A stretch of 64,000 nt of DNA from Eubacterium ventriosum. GTDB lineage: Bacteria > Bacillota > Clostridia > Lachnospirales > Lachnospiraceae. Shown here piece after piece: positions 1-8,961 of this stretch. The translations under genes were made by a program, and so were the position numbers. The DNA is taken from assembly GCF_025150745.1 (NCBI RefSeq), contig NZ_CP102282.1:2429501-2493500 (forward strand), read 5' to 3'. How positions within the stretch are numbered: the first letter of the stretch is position 1; every line of letters starts with the position of its first letter. The notes below the pieces were generated by a model. The model searched no databases and had not been told where the DNA came from. It was given only the letters and a program-made list of their open reading frames with translations.

Positions 1-1236
1 TTTAATACGTTCAAAACAACTGTAAGCAATAATTATTCCATCGTAATCCTCATCTCTAATCTCTTCCATTACCTGTTTCCTGTTAATTGGTTTGAAAGTC
101 TTGGGCTCAATTGTTAAAAGTTTTGCATTAGGATACATTTGTTCAAAAATATCTTTCCATTGACCAACTATATTATTGGGAACAACATACATATTTTTAT
201 TAGAAATTCCCATACGTTTCATTTCCATTCCTGCTGCAATCATTGCATATGTTTTACCTGAGCCAACATCATGGGCTAATAATGTATTCGGTGTGAATAT
301 CATTCTTGCCACTGCATCCTTCTGATAAGGATAAAGTTGAATTTCAGAGGACATATTGGGAAAAGTCAAAAATGAACCATCAAAATTTCTTTTTCTGTTA
401 CTTCCATATTTTTGATTATAAATTTGTTCAAGCAGATTTTTTCTTTTATCGCTTTTCCACACCCACTTTTTAAAATATGCAATCATTTGATTTTGTTTTT
501 CCTGTGCTTCTATTGTTGCCTGCTCATCAATTACCCTCTTCTTTCCTGAACTGGTTGTTGTACTTGGAATTGTTTTATAAACTGCAACCGGTTTCATATT
601 CAACGTATTTTCTAATATTTGTATGCTATTAACCTTCTCCGTACCATATGGACCTTCTATATAAGTAGCCCAACTCAAAAAAGACTTATCAACAATTTCC
701 CAAACGCCAAGTTGTTCATTATGCACTGTTAATTCCTGTGTTGCTTTAAGGCGATACATTTGGCTAATAAAAGAATCAATTATCTCTGTAGGAATCCATG
801 GAGAACCCAGTGTTATGTAAATCTCTTCGAAATCAATATATTCAGGAAACACTTTCTCTATTGCTTCAATATTATCGTTAAAATATCCCTTGTATTTCCT
901 ATTATTCTCTACAGCCACAGCATATTTGTCATATAAATTACCTGACAAATACTCTTCTGCCGTCTCCCATCCCTTGTAAAAACACTCTTCCCAGGTTCTA
1001 GGATTCTGATATATCGAACCTTTTAAAGTTTCAATAACCGTCTTATATCTTTCTCCTGTAATAGCTGCAATGTATTCAATATCAACATGACCCAAATTAG
1101 AAAGACTAAGTATAAGTCCATCTGAAATACTATCAGCATGAACTCCAACTGTTGCAGGACTGGAATCAAAAATATTCTCCCAATCAATCGGCAAATCCAT
1201 ATGTGTTACATCTTTTATATTCTTTCCTTCTTCCAT
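1..1236 (-). CDS. SNF2-like helicase of integrative elements, N-terminal part
   Basis: The frame is open for 412 codons from an ATG at 1236 to the window edge, so the C-terminus lies outside. GAGAGG about nine bases before the ATG supports this start. An ATP-binding loop HDVGSGKT lies near residue 318, preceded by LYPYQKDAVARM (residue ~300) and followed by VVPNNIVGQWKDIF, the usual order of Q-like motif, motif I and motif Ia in SNF2 helicases. Very large proteins of this kind, often with an N6-adenine methylase region, are carried by Tn1549-like integrative elements and conjugative plasmids; that methylase part is not visible here. The PcfJ-like gene just upstream fits an integrated element or its remnant. 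The helicase fold is well supported; the element assignment is inferred. Confidence 0.75.
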   Translation of the reverse strand, partial: MEEGKNIKDVTHMDLPIDWENIFDSSPATVGVHADSISDGLILSLSNLGHVDIEYIAAITGERYKTVIETLKGSIYQNPRTWEECFYKGWETAEEYLSGNLYDKYAVAVENNRKYKGYFNDNIEAIEKVFPEYIDFEEIYITLGSPWIPTEIIDSFISQMYRLKATQELTVHNEQLGVWEIVDKSFLSWATYIEGPYGTEKVNSIQILENTLNMKPVAVYKTIPSTTTSSGKKRVIDEQATIEAQEKQNQMIAYFKKWVWKSDKRKNLLEQIYNQKYGSNRKRNFDGSFLTFPNMSSEIQLYPYQKDAVARMIFTPNTLLAHDVGSGKTYAMIAAGMEMKRMGISNKNMYVVPNNIVGQWKDIFEQMYPNAKLLTIEPKTFKPINRKQVMEEIRDEDYDGIIIAYSCFERIK

Positions 1237-1330
1237 TGTTTTTGTTCCTCTCTTGTGTAAATAGTATAAGAAAAGCCATGGGATATTTTTATCTCATCCT
1301 TTTTATACTCTATTTTTTATTTAAGGAACT

Positions 1331-2365
1331 TTATCTTATTTCTCCAAAATTATATTCCATTTGCAAATAATTATTTCTAAGTATTCCGTGTCTGTCACAA
1401 TAATCATTTATTAATTTCATCTCTTGTTCTGTACATTTTCTATTATTCTTACCATATGCTTCAAATAGCACGTATCTATTTTCACGATTGCATACTACAA
1501 TAGTTATATATGGCTGTTCTATATTGTCGCTTTTTCTCATAAACAAAATTGTCCTTTTGCAGTCGATTATATTGTTCAAATACAGTGTTGGTTCATCATC
1601 CATATAAACATTGTTCTTGCATAACTCATCTACTGTTTTTGGATATTCAATTGTAATTCCATTACATTCTTCATACCATTTATTTCCACGCATTTTATTT
1701 GATTGTTCTATTTTTTTATTTATCTTTTCTTTGTCTTCAAAAAGAATCTTATTTAACTCTTTTGCTCTTTCTAATTTCAATTCTGGTCTGCAGTAGCCTA
1801 TAAGTGCTCTTTTTAAATATTTCTTATATATGACATCTGTTTTTTCAATTTTTGCACATATTATGACAAATTCCATTTTGTCTTTTGTATCTTTTTGATT
1901 TATAAGAATATCTACCTGTTCTTCATTCCATAATTGACTTAATTTTTCACTAAATGAAAAAAATATATTTTCAATATCTTCACAGATAAAATATGTATTT
2001 ATCAGATACGCAATAAACTGACATTGTGCATCATTTAACTTTTTCTGAAAAATCTTACTACCATGTTTGTTTATTTGTTTTATTGCTATTCTGTTATTTT
2101 TACTTGAAAGTAATAATGCTCCTTTTTTACAATTTAAATTATTAAGAATTTCTATGTTGATTCCATCGTATAAATCTGACGGTGTGTCCGACAATAAATT
2201 AATTTCATCCATAAGATATATATTATTTGCTAATTCATCTAACCCTGCTTTGTACAATATTTCCTTTGGTGTATTTTTCCTCATTTCTTCAATACATCCT
2301 TTTATTATCTGTTCACTAACCTGTGGTGGTTTCCATTCATTTTTTTCCGTATTTAAATGCAACAT
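1331..2365 (-). CDS. PcfJ-like protein of mobile elements
   Basis: This 344-residue soluble protein has no signal peptide or membrane segment. Its last ~110 residues carry the order TVDELCKNN, RTILFMRKSD, YITIVV, FEAYGKNNRKCTEQE and INDYCDRHGI, which resembles the C-terminal domain of PcfJ-family proteins from conjugative plasmids and integrative elements. The usual His-Cys-Val pair of that domain is not visible, so it may be diverged. The N-terminal two thirds are charged and helical and were not recognised. It precedes the helicase gene on the same strand by about 95 bases. The biochemical role of PcfJ proteins is unknown; the assignment rests on pattern similarity only. Confidence 0.5.
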   Translation of the reverse strand: MLHLNTEKNEWKPPQVSEQIIKGCIEEMRKNTPKEILYKAGLDELANNIYLMDEINLLSDTPSDLYDGINIEILNNLNCKKGALLLSSKNNRIAIKQINKHGSKIFQKKLNDAQCQFIAYLINTYFICEDIENIFFSFSEKLSQLWNEEQVDILINQKDTKDKMEFVIICAKIEKTDVIYKKYLKRALIGYCRPELKLERAKELNKILFEDKEKINKKIEQSNKMRGNKWYEECNGITIEYPKTVDELCKNNVYMDDEPTLYLNNIIDCKRTILFMRKSDNIEQPYITIVVCNRENRYVLFEAYGKNNRKCTEQEMKLINDYCDRHGILRNNYLQMEYNFGEIR

Positions 2366-2457
2366 ACTTTTTCCTCTTTCAATAAAAATTTTTCAGCTTC
2401 TTATCATGCTAACTTTACATTTATTTTCATATTTGCGCTCTATAAATAGTATAAATA

Positions 2458-2488
2458 AAGCCATGGTATAAAATTACCCCATGGCTTT
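2458..2488 (-). terminator. Hairpin downstream of the 2575-3453 gene
   Basis: AAAGCCATGG and CCATGGCTTT form a perfect 10-bp stem. Read on the minus strand it is followed by ATTTATAC, so it is a likely terminator for the operon that ends at 2575. Half of the same sequence with similar flanks (GTATAAGAAAAGCCATGG) recurs at 1263-1280, in the spacer between the next two genes. Confidence 0.55.
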
Positions 2489-2574
2489 CCTAATTTCTGT
2501 CATTTTATTTACTAATTCTTTCTGAAAGACGATAATATTTTTTACTATTTTAGAATTGCACTCCAACTCCTGAA

Positions 2575-3453
2575 TTATTTTCTCTTTTGTAATGCAATAT
2601 TAATCCAATGCTCATTTTCCCATTCTAGTGGAGATTGATTTTCCGGTATTTTTATATTTTCATCAAACTTCTTTTTAAAAAGAGTATAGTCATCTTTCGT
2701 CCATTTGCTCCAAGGTTTAACTACATCAGCACTATATTTTTTCATCTTGTTTTTGTTATTTTTGCAATATATCTCTTTCACAAGCGAACTTTTATCTGAT
2801 TGAGTTTCCTTTTGTTCTTCTTCTATCTCTTCCCACATTTTTTTATTTTCTTCATTCCATATTGATTCCAAAATGTAATTGTCTATTGGAATGTGCAATT
2901 GCTTTTCAATATCTTTAGATATAAATTTTTTGCTTATTTCACAAAATCTATGCTGTATGTTCATTATTTCGCATAACGCACCAACTACATAAATATTTTT
3001 GATAGTCATATTTACCCATTTTTGAGCATTTCCATAGCTAAAAAGTGGTTCATTATTTTCGCTAATTTCTTTAAATTCTTTATTACACTCTTCAAATTTT
3101 TTCTTACTATCTCTAAATTCTTCATTAAACTTTTTAAATTTTCCTATTATTTCTTCGCATAAATCATTATACCAATTATTAAATTCATCATATGTATTAA
3201 ATTTAATAATTTTATTTTTTAACTCTTTCTTTGCTTCATCTCTCGCATCGTTCGCCTTTTCTTTTAGATTATTTTCATACTCTTTCTTAATAAGTGCGTA
3301 AAACGCCCCCTGTCTTGTTGCATCCTGATACGCACTTTCAATTAACTTGTCAATAATTTCATCTTCTGACATAGCTCCTTCTCGAATAGATATTCTGAAA
3401 GTACTATATAGCAAGAAATCAACGCAACTCATATATTTATCCATTTTCATCAT
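2575..3453 (-). CDS. Unknown coiled-coil protein coupled to a WYL regulator
   Basis: No family was recognised. The start chosen is the ATG at 3453, eight bases after TAGGAG, which begins MMKMDKYMSC; it lies seven bases beyond the stop of the WYL gene, so the two are probably translationally coupled. The protein is soluble, about 292 residues, very rich in Lys and Glu. Residues ~60-150 are strongly charged and probably a coiled coil (KKEYENNLKEKANDARDEAK and similar). A C-terminal segment WSKWTKDDYTLFKKKF is aromatic-rich. WYL regulators often control defence or DNA-repair operons, so this protein is a candidate effector, but no catalytic motif is visible. Confidence 0.65.
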   Translation of the reverse strand: MMKMDKYMSCVDFLLYSTFRISIREGAMSEDEIIDKLIESAYQDATRQGAFYALIKKEYENNLKEKANDARDEAKKELKNKIIKFNTYDEFNNWYNDLCEEIIGKFKKFNEEFRDSKKKFEECNKEFKEISENNEPLFSYGNAQKWVNMTIKNIYVVGALCEIMNIQHRFCEISKKFISKDIEKQLHIPIDNYILESIWNEENKKMWEEIEEEQKETQSDKSSLVKEIYCKNNKNKMKKYSADVVKPWSKWTKDDYTLFKKKFDENIKIPENQSPLEWENEHWINIALQKRK

Positions 3454-3460
3454 TTTTCTC

Positions 3461-4504
3461 CTAACTTTCTTCATAGTTCATCATTGCTGCTTTCAAATCG
3501 TTCCTAACTGACTCAACTAATGTCTGTGGGCTTAATACTTTTACGTGAAGTGCATATTGCATTGCCCACTTTCTCATTGATTGCTCATTTACATATACAG
3601 AACACACCACTTCATCTTCCGTTTTCTCTAGAAACTGTATGTCCTTTCCAAACCAATCAAAGATTTCACTTAATATATATTTCTTCGCTTTAAATTTTAC
3701 TCGAATGCTTTCACCACTAAACATATAAATATGCTCTGTAACGTGTTTTGGAAGGTCGATTCCATTCTCTAATCCCTTAACCTGCTTCTGTGGTTTTACT
3801 TTTTCTTTTAACATTTTTATGTCTGTTATTCTGTCAACTCTAAAATGTGCCACGTTGTCGTATTTATCAACATTGCAGATTAAATAATATTTATCATTAA
3901 CTGCGACCATCTGATAAGGGTTAATTATGTACGGTTCATTTCTTCGGGGATGAAGTTTCTTGTCCGTTCCATATTCATTGTAGGTAAATGAAACTTTTTT
4001 GTTCTTGCTAATTGCTTCATCCAAAACATCCAATGTAAAAAATATCTGATTGTTTCGTGGCATATTGTCCGGCAAATTCTGTATATGTTTAACACGTGAT
4101 TTAAAGAACTCATTTGAAAGCCCCTCTATCTTAGTAATCATATCTTTGCACTGACGAGCTGGCAAATATCTGTTAAAAAGTAAACTGTCAATCAAAAGTC
4201 TTAACTCACTATCCGTAAAATCTCTTTTCAAATAAAAATCTGACAAAGTAGAACTTTCTTCTTTTATGCCACTTTTATTTTTTATAAAACGAACCGTCTC
4301 TGTATATTCTATCTCATAGCCAAAATCAATAAGATTCATTATATTTCTCTTAATTGTTTTTCGTTCAACCTTAACATTATATTCTTTTTTTAATATGTCA
4401 GCTATCTGTTTCTGACTTAACCTATGGTTCTCATCCGTATAACGTTTGAGAATATCCAAGATGTTTATAATAATCATCTTTTTTGGCGGAATGGTATAGT
4501 TCAT
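3461..4504 (-). CDS. WYL-domain transcriptional regulator
   Basis: The 347-residue protein has an N-terminal winged helix-turn-helix (residues ~10-65, with LSQKQIADILKKEYNVKVER as the recognition region) and a central WYL-type domain (residues ~150-240), recognised by KLHPRRNEPYIINPYQMVA and by YYLICNVDKYDNVAHFRVDR. A WCX-like C-terminal extension follows (residues ~255-345). WYL proteins bind nucleic-acid or nucleotide ligands and regulate stress and phage-defence genes. It heads a two-gene operon with the unknown protein downstream. An inverted repeat about 90 bases upstream is a candidate operator. Family is secure; target genes are inferred. Confidence 0.88.
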   Translation of the reverse strand: MNYTIPPKKMIIINILDILKRYTDENHRLSQKQIADILKKEYNVKVERKTIKRNIMNLIDFGYEIEYTETVRFIKNKSGIKEESSTLSDFYLKRDFTDSELRLLIDSLLFNRYLPARQCKDMITKIEGLSNEFFKSRVKHIQNLPDNMPRNNQIFFTLDVLDEAISKNKKVSFTYNEYGTDKKLHPRRNEPYIINPYQMVAVNDKYYLICNVDKYDNVAHFRVDRITDIKMLKEKVKPQKQVKGLENGIDLPKHVTEHIYMFSGESIRVKFKAKKYILSEIFDWFGKDIQFLEKTEDEVVCSVYVNEQSMRKWAMQYALHVKVLSPQTLVESVRNDLKAAMMNYEES

Positions 4505-4589
4505 AAATTATCACCTCTGGATTAAACATATTTTCAATAATTCTTTAGATGTTTATAACCAATTTAATTATAACACTTTTCCCTTATAA

Positions 4590-4607
4590 TGTAATTATTA
4601 TATTACA
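4590..4607. promoter_or_regulatory. Inverted repeat upstream of the WYL gene
   Basis: TGTAAT and ATTACA flank a 6-bp AT spacer in the 180-base gap between the WYL gene start and the next gene. Position and symmetry suit an operator for the WYL regulator. The region is AT-rich, so chance symmetry is possible. Confidence 0.3.
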
Positions 4608-4685
4608 AGTGATGGTACTTTTTTGTCCCATCTTCTTTCCTGTTTTAATTATCTTGTTCGTGTAATATGAACACAATTTCACCCC

Positions 4686-5129
4686 TTATTTTATCAATGC
4701 ATCATATATCTTGTTAAATATTACCTGATTAGGATAGTATCTGTAATCTGCAAATATACTTATTCCATTCTTTTCGTAAAATTCCAAAATAGCTGCTGCA
4801 CATGCCGCACTTCTGCTTTGTCCATACTCACATTGGCATATAATATCCATATTCTTGCTATGAGCCTCCTTTATAAATTCAGCCAATTCCTCTGCTTCAG
4901 TAAAAAAGCTTTCAAAGGTAAAACCGTACTCCGAAAGAACTTCTATATCAATGTCATTAACAGCCACCTGAAAAAGCATATCTGTTTTGCCTTTATAATC
5001 CACAGGCTTTGCTCTTCCACTTCCAACATTTGGTGGATCATAAAAACTAATAACTGCTGTATTTTCCAATCTATCTGCCTTGTTTAATAACTCTTCTATT
5101 GCCTTCTTGGAATAAATTTTCACATTCAT
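4686..5129 (-). CDS. Dual-specificity-like cysteine phosphatase family protein
   Basis: The 147-residue protein contains CEYGQSRS at residue ~100, which is the CX5R signature of cysteine-based protein phosphatases, followed by AACAAAILEFY as in dual-specificity enzymes. In the usual HCX5RS motif the first position is His; here it is Gln (CQCEYGQSRS), and an N-terminal ISFYDP segment may hold the general acid. Proteins of this compact type are common in clostridial and phage genomes and are annotated as tyrosine-phosphatase-like; substrates are unknown. The next gene upstream is a metallophosphoesterase on the same strand, so two phosphoesterases lie side by side. Confidence 0.7.
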   Translation of the reverse strand: MNVKIYSKKAIEELLNKADRLENTAVISFYDPPNVGSGRAKPVDYKGKTDMLFQVAVNDIDIEVLSEYGFTFESFFTEAEELAEFIKEAHSKNMDIICQCEYGQSRSAACAAAILEFYEKNGISIFADYRYYPNQVIFNKIYDALIK

Positions 5130-5226
5130 ATTTTCAACCTTTCACTAAACTTAACAACAACTAACTTTCAAATCATTCAAAAATGTTAATTACAAAAATT
5201 AATTTTTAATTTACGTCATTTCTTAT

Positions 5227-5946
5227 CTAGCATAATCTGGAAAATTTTTTGGTAACCTCTCCTGACACCATATCCCGAACATAATTAAATATAACAATTT
5301 CTTCTTCATTTATTTTCTTATCCTTATGCCAATGTCCAAAATAATGCATCTTGTATTCAACATTATCTATTACCCATTGAATAAAGTTTTGCAATTTTTC
5401 CTCTTCTGCCACATTATGTCTTGCTCCCAGCTTTTCCACAAGACTTCTAGGACACGTATGAGTAAGAATATAATCTACTTTCATATTGTTTCTTTTTAAA
5501 TTCATTATTCCATTATCATATTCTTCCTGATTAGGTAGCTCCTCTTCAAAATATGTTTCATTCTTTACGCGCCAAAATCTGTCCACACTATAAGCTCCTC
5601 CAAAGCAAAAAATCTTAATGTCATCGATTCTTAAAATCTCTCCTCGCATTATATGGATAATCCTTGTCATAAGCTTATGACTTTTTGCTCCATAGAAATC
5701 GCTTACTTCCTGACTATTTAGAAATCTGTGGTTGTCATGATTTCCATCAACGAAAACAATATAAGAATTTTTGTTTTCAAGAATGTCATTTATTATTAGC
5801 ATTTTCTCCTGACAAATCTTTGTATCATACCAAAACATTCCAAAATCTCCCGCAACAAATAACATTTCCTCATCACTCATACTTTCTGTCATTCCAAATA
5901 AAAGAAAAACATCTCCGTGAATATCCCCTGTTACCGAAAGTTTCAT
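5227..5946 (-). CDS. Calcineurin-like metallophosphoesterase
   Basis: All metal-binding blocks of the family are visible in 239 residues: GDIHGD near residue 7, AGDFG near residue 32, DGNHDNH near residue 67, LTHTCP near residue 161 and FGHWHKD near residue 198. These bind two metal ions and hydrolyse phosphomonoesters or diesters. The protein is cytosolic, with no signal peptide. Size and motif spacing resemble small Ser/Thr-phosphatase-like enzymes of phages and clostridia. It is probably cotranscribed with the cysteine phosphatase-like gene ~100 bases downstream. The substrate cannot be deduced. Confidence 0.88.
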   Translation of the reverse strand: MKLSVTGDIHGDVFLLFGMTESMSDEEMLFVAGDFGMFWYDTKICQEKMLIINDILENKNSYIVFVDGNHDNHRFLNSQEVSDFYGAKSHKLMTRIIHIMRGEILRIDDIKIFCFGGAYSVDRFWRVKNETYFEEELPNQEEYDNGIMNLKRNNMKVDYILTHTCPRSLVEKLGARHNVAEEEKLQNFIQWVIDNVEYKMHYFGHWHKDKKINEEEIVIFNYVRDMVSGEVTKKFSRLC

Positions 5947-6075
5947 ACAACCACCAGCTTTCTCTTGTTATACGACTGTTATTTCAATTAATTTGTTTGG
6001 CCAAATTCAACATATCTATATGATAAACTATTGCATGGTCAAAAAATGTCTCATCCTAAAAATGATTAAAACAAA

Positions 6076-6120
6076 AACGCCAATCAATGAATTTAACTAA
6101 CTAAATCCAATGCTAGCGTT
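6076..6120 (-). terminator. Possible terminator after the 6145 gene
   Basis: Read on the minus strand, AACGC pairs with GCGTT around an inner ATTTA/TAAAT stem, and the right arm runs into TTTTTG. The stem is interrupted, so this is a moderate candidate. Confidence 0.4.
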
Positions 6121-6144
6121 CAATTTTTTATATATAATTTTGCT

Positions 6145-6603
6145 TTAATGTTCAAATATAGAAAAATATTCACGGTATTTATAAAGTGCAAAATAAAACT
6201 TTGCTCCGGCTGATGCATCATCATATCTTCCCTGTGCTTTTTTGCTATAAGTAATGCCATCATCATGCACATACATATTATATTTGTCCATATAATTTGA
6301 TATTACATTATTAACAAACTGGCTTTTTTCTTCACTTAGTTCTGGATTTACAAGCAGTTTCACTTCATAACCTGACGCTCCTGATTGATTCATATATTTA
6401 TAAATCACTCTTTTAACGCTTTCAATATCTTCAGGTGTTAGTTTATTAAATTCAGTTTTATAAAGCTGCTTTAAAACTTTTTGACTCACATCTGCATCCT
6501 CCATTTGCCTATTTCTTCCTTTATTTTTTTCATAAGCAATTTTTTCTATTCCGCTTATACTATCCTGATAAAATATTTCCTTTAGTATAGCACATTTCAA
6601 CAT
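6145..6603 (-). CDS. Unknown 152-residue protein
   Basis: No family was recognised. The protein is soluble and mixed helical. Its central segment (residues ~35-90) is charged, with KLTPEDIESVKRVIYKYMNQ, and its C-terminus is aromatic-rich (FYFALYKYREYFSIFEH). The start is uncertain: the first ATG lacks a clear ribosome site and the ATG at residue 34 (MEDADVSQ) is an alternative. It is a stand-alone gene. A hairpin at 6741-6784 separates it from the ApbE operon. Confidence 0.5.
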   Translation of the reverse strand: MLKCAILKEIFYQDSISGIEKIAYEKNKGRNRQMEDADVSQKVLKQLYKTEFNKLTPEDIESVKRVIYKYMNQSGASGYEVKLLVNPELSEEKSQFVNNVISNYMDKYNMYVHDDGITYSKKAQGRYDDASAGAKFYFALYKYREYFSIFEH

Positions 6604-6740
6604 ATATCGTTTTTATTATTTTTCTATTTATTATTGTTATTGTATAAATGTGACAAAAGCAGACAAAAATCGTAAACTGTATTGCTGTTAAAACAATATG
6701 TTGATATACTAATTGTAATAATAAAAAAATACTTTACAAG

Positions 6741-6784
6741 AAGGCTGTAAGTTTTTGATATAAACTTACAGCCTTATCTTTTTT
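6741..6784 (-). terminator. Terminator of the ApbE operon
   Basis: A 14-bp perfect stem (AAGGCTGTAAGTTT with AAACTTACAGCCTT, 7-base loop) lies just after the last gene of the ApbE operon. T-rich sequence follows on both strands, so it may act in both directions. Confidence 0.85.
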
Positions 6785-6860
6785 GTAAATCAATTATTTA
6801 TTCAGCTTTATTATTTGCTGATTTTTATTAGTTTTGGCTAACCCTATATTAAAAAAATTT

Positions 6861-7346
6861 TTATTTTTTTAATATATTTAATACTCTATGGGAAACTACT
6901 CCTATAATCCCACCTGTAATTACTCCTGCTATAAGAAGCATTGGAACATAGTAGTAAATGCCGTTGTTTTTTACTACAAATGCTGCAACGGCTATCTGTG
7001 CCATATTGTGACATACTGCCCCTATAATACTAACTCCCATAATTCCAAAAAAATCTGTTTTTTTAATTATCATCATTGCAATAAGACTTACTATGGCACC
7101 GGCAAGGCTATAGGCAATTGACATTAAACTGCCAAACATAAATCCTACAAGAACTATTCTTACCAATGATATTAACCATACGTCCCCCATATCTAAGCTA
7201 TACAATGCAATGACTATCACAAGGTTAGCCAGTCCCAGCTTTACACCAGGGATTCCTATATTAATTGGTATTAAAACCTCTACATAACTAAAAATTATTG
7301 CAAGAGCAACAAGCATTGCTATATTTGCTATTTTCTTTGTACTCAT
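6861..7346 (-). CDS. Gx transporter family membrane protein
   Basis: The 161-residue protein is almost entirely hydrophobic, with about five membrane segments. The N-terminal pattern VEVLIPINIGIPGVKLGLAN, with conserved proline and glycine, is typical of the Gx transporter family, which was once annotated as heptaprenyl diphosphate synthase component I and is related to ECF-type substrate-binding subunits. It is the last gene of an operon with a NusG-II protein and ApbE, the arrangement seen beside redox or flavin genes in clostridia. The substrate is not known; a flavin or quinone-related compound is a context-based guess. Confidence 0.8.
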   Translation of the reverse strand: MSTKKIANIAMLVALAIIFSYVEVLIPINIGIPGVKLGLANLVIVIALYSLDMGDVWLISLVRIVLVGFMFGSLMSIAYSLAGAIVSLIAMMIIKKTDFFGIMGVSIIGAVCHNMAQIAVAAFVVKNNGIYYYVPMLLIAGVITGGIIGVVSHRVLNILKK

Positions 7347-7382
7347 ATTTTCTCTCTTCTCTTTTGAAATTGCTAAAAACTC

Positions 7383-7775
7383 CTATTTTGCAATAACATC
7401 TGCCTCATTACCTTTTGTATTGTCTGATACTGCAATTTCCACAACAACCTTGTGTGGAAGACATACAATATTTTGTCTGGTCTTTGTTATTTTTCCCTGC
7501 TTAACACAATATTTATCAGGACAATCTGCTTCTTTCATTTCCACACAATTATCGTGAATCCAAACTATATTTTTACCTTTATCAGTTTTTATCTCTATTT
7601 CCTGATTCTTTGTCAATGAATAAGTTCCATATACATTTCCGTCTACGGTTATTTTTACTATTTCACCGTTATCCGACTGCATCTGATTCATTATAATATA
7701 CATGACAATGGCAATTACAATAATAACTGCTGCCAAAATTAAATCTTTCTTTTTCGTCAATTTCAAGTTATTCAT
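7383..7775 (-). CDS. NusG domain II-containing protein
   Basis: The 130-residue protein has one N-terminal membrane segment (residues ~12-30), so most of it lies outside the cell. The extracytoplasmic part is a single NusG domain II fold, with WIHDNCVEMKEADCPDKYC and IVCLPHKVVVEI as family signatures. Cysteines in DNCVEMKEADCPDKYC and the later C are conserved in the family and may bind metal or form disulfides. It overlaps the end of apbE by 8 bases, so the two are translationally coupled. The function is undefined; the constant partnership with ApbE and Gx transporters implies membrane flavoprotein maturation. Confidence 0.85.
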   Translation of the reverse strand: MNNLKLTKKKDLILAAVIIVIAIVMYIIMNQMQSDNGEIVKITVDGNVYGTYSLTKNQEIEIKTDKGKNIVWIHDNCVEMKEADCPDKYCVKQGKITKTRQNIVCLPHKVVVEIAVSDNTKGNEADVIAK

Positions 7776-8820
7776 TATGATTTTCCTTTTTTATTTTTTC
7801 TACCGGATAGTCCGTAGAATAATCACTATAAATTCCTTCTGTTACATATTGCTTGTTGTCGTTAGTTAACAGTATTGCGTCGAACTTATCGCTATTGGCC
7901 CTCCAATATTCCTTAGCCTTGTCAATACCCATAATAAATAATGATGTTGATAATCCGTCTGCCAAAGTTCCATCGGAGCTAATAATTGTAACTGATTTAA
8001 GTCCTGAATCTGCCGGATACCCTGTAGTCGGATCAATTATGTGGTGATATGTTTTTCCGTCTTTTTCAAAATAACGCTCATAGCCACCTGAAGTAATAAC
8101 TGCCTTGCCTGCAATTTCAAGAACTCCTATATAGCTTTCATCACTATCCGGATTCTGCACTGCAACTTTCCACTTGCTTCCGTCAGGCTTGGATCCAAGC
8201 GCCTGAACATTTCCACCAAGACTAACCAGACCGCTTTTAATTCCGTTATCCTTAAAAACTTTCATAACTTCCGATGAAGTATATCCTTTGGCGATTCCGC
8301 CAAAATCAATTTTCATTTTTTTATCTAGTTTTGCCACTCTTGTTTTTGAATCATATTTGATTTTTGATTCATTGATATTTTTTAATGTACTTTCCAGTTC
8401 TTTTTTATTAGGAACTTTGTAATTCTTTGTATCAAAACCCCATAACTGCATAATTGGATATATTGCAGGATTAAAGACACCGCCTGTACTTTCAGATATT
8501 TCTAAAGAACGCTCCATTATGTTTCCAACATCTTCCGACAACTTAAGTTCTTTCTCACTGTTTAATTTGCTAACTTCACTGTCGCTGTTTCCTGTAGAAA
8601 GCATTCCGTCTAATTCATTTATTCTGGCAGAAGCCTTTGCTACTGCTTCTTTTGCATTGTCACCATATGCTGTTATTTCCATATATGTGTCCATTGCAAA
8701 AAGTTCGCTTGTGTACTTCTGCTCATTATTCTGTGTTGTCTTCTGAGATTTTACCATGTTACCATTTCCACATCCACATAGCAGAATCGCACATATTAAT
8801 AATATAATTATTTTTTTCAT
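7768..8820 (-). CDS. apbE: FAD:protein FMN transferase (ApbE lipoprotein)
   Basis: The protein is 350 residues with a lipoprotein signal ending at LLCGCG (Cys16), so it acts on the outer face of the membrane. ApbE transfers FMN from FAD to a Thr in target proteins such as Rnf or Nqr subunits. Family blocks are present: AMDTYMEITAYG (residue ~42), GGVFNPAIYPIMQLWGF, DFGGIAKGYTSS (residue ~173), SLGGNVQALG, HHIIDPTTGYPA (residue ~264) and the FAD/Mg-binding DGLSTSLFIMG (residue ~289). No Rnf genes lie within the window, so its targets are elsewhere. It is the first gene of a three-gene operon. Confidence 0.95.
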   Translation of the reverse strand: MKKIIILLICAILLCGCGNGNMVKSQKTTQNNEQKYTSELFAMDTYMEITAYGDNAKEAVAKASARINELDGMLSTGNSDSEVSKLNSEKELKLSEDVGNIMERSLEISESTGGVFNPAIYPIMQLWGFDTKNYKVPNKKELESTLKNINESKIKYDSKTRVAKLDKKMKIDFGGIAKGYTSSEVMKVFKDNGIKSGLVSLGGNVQALGSKPDGSKWKVAVQNPDSDESYIGVLEIAGKAVITSGGYERYFEKDGKTYHHIIDPTTGYPADSGLKSVTIISSDGTLADGLSTSLFIMGIDKAKEYWRANSDKFDAILLTNDNKQYVTEGIYSDYSTDYPVEKIKKENHNE

Positions 8821-8961
8821 CTATAGCACCTTTGTATATATTTTCATTTTATAATTATGTATAACTTACTCAAGTTAATTTTTTTAACCTTGAATGGTCT
8901 AGCATAGGTTATTTCTGTTGTCAACAATCCAGATTTTGGAGTTTTAAAATAACATACACTA

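Noticed and set aside
1152-1370. 72-codon plus-strand frame
   Set aside because: It crosses the helicase N-terminus and a spacer, has no ribosome site and hydrophobic low-complexity composition.
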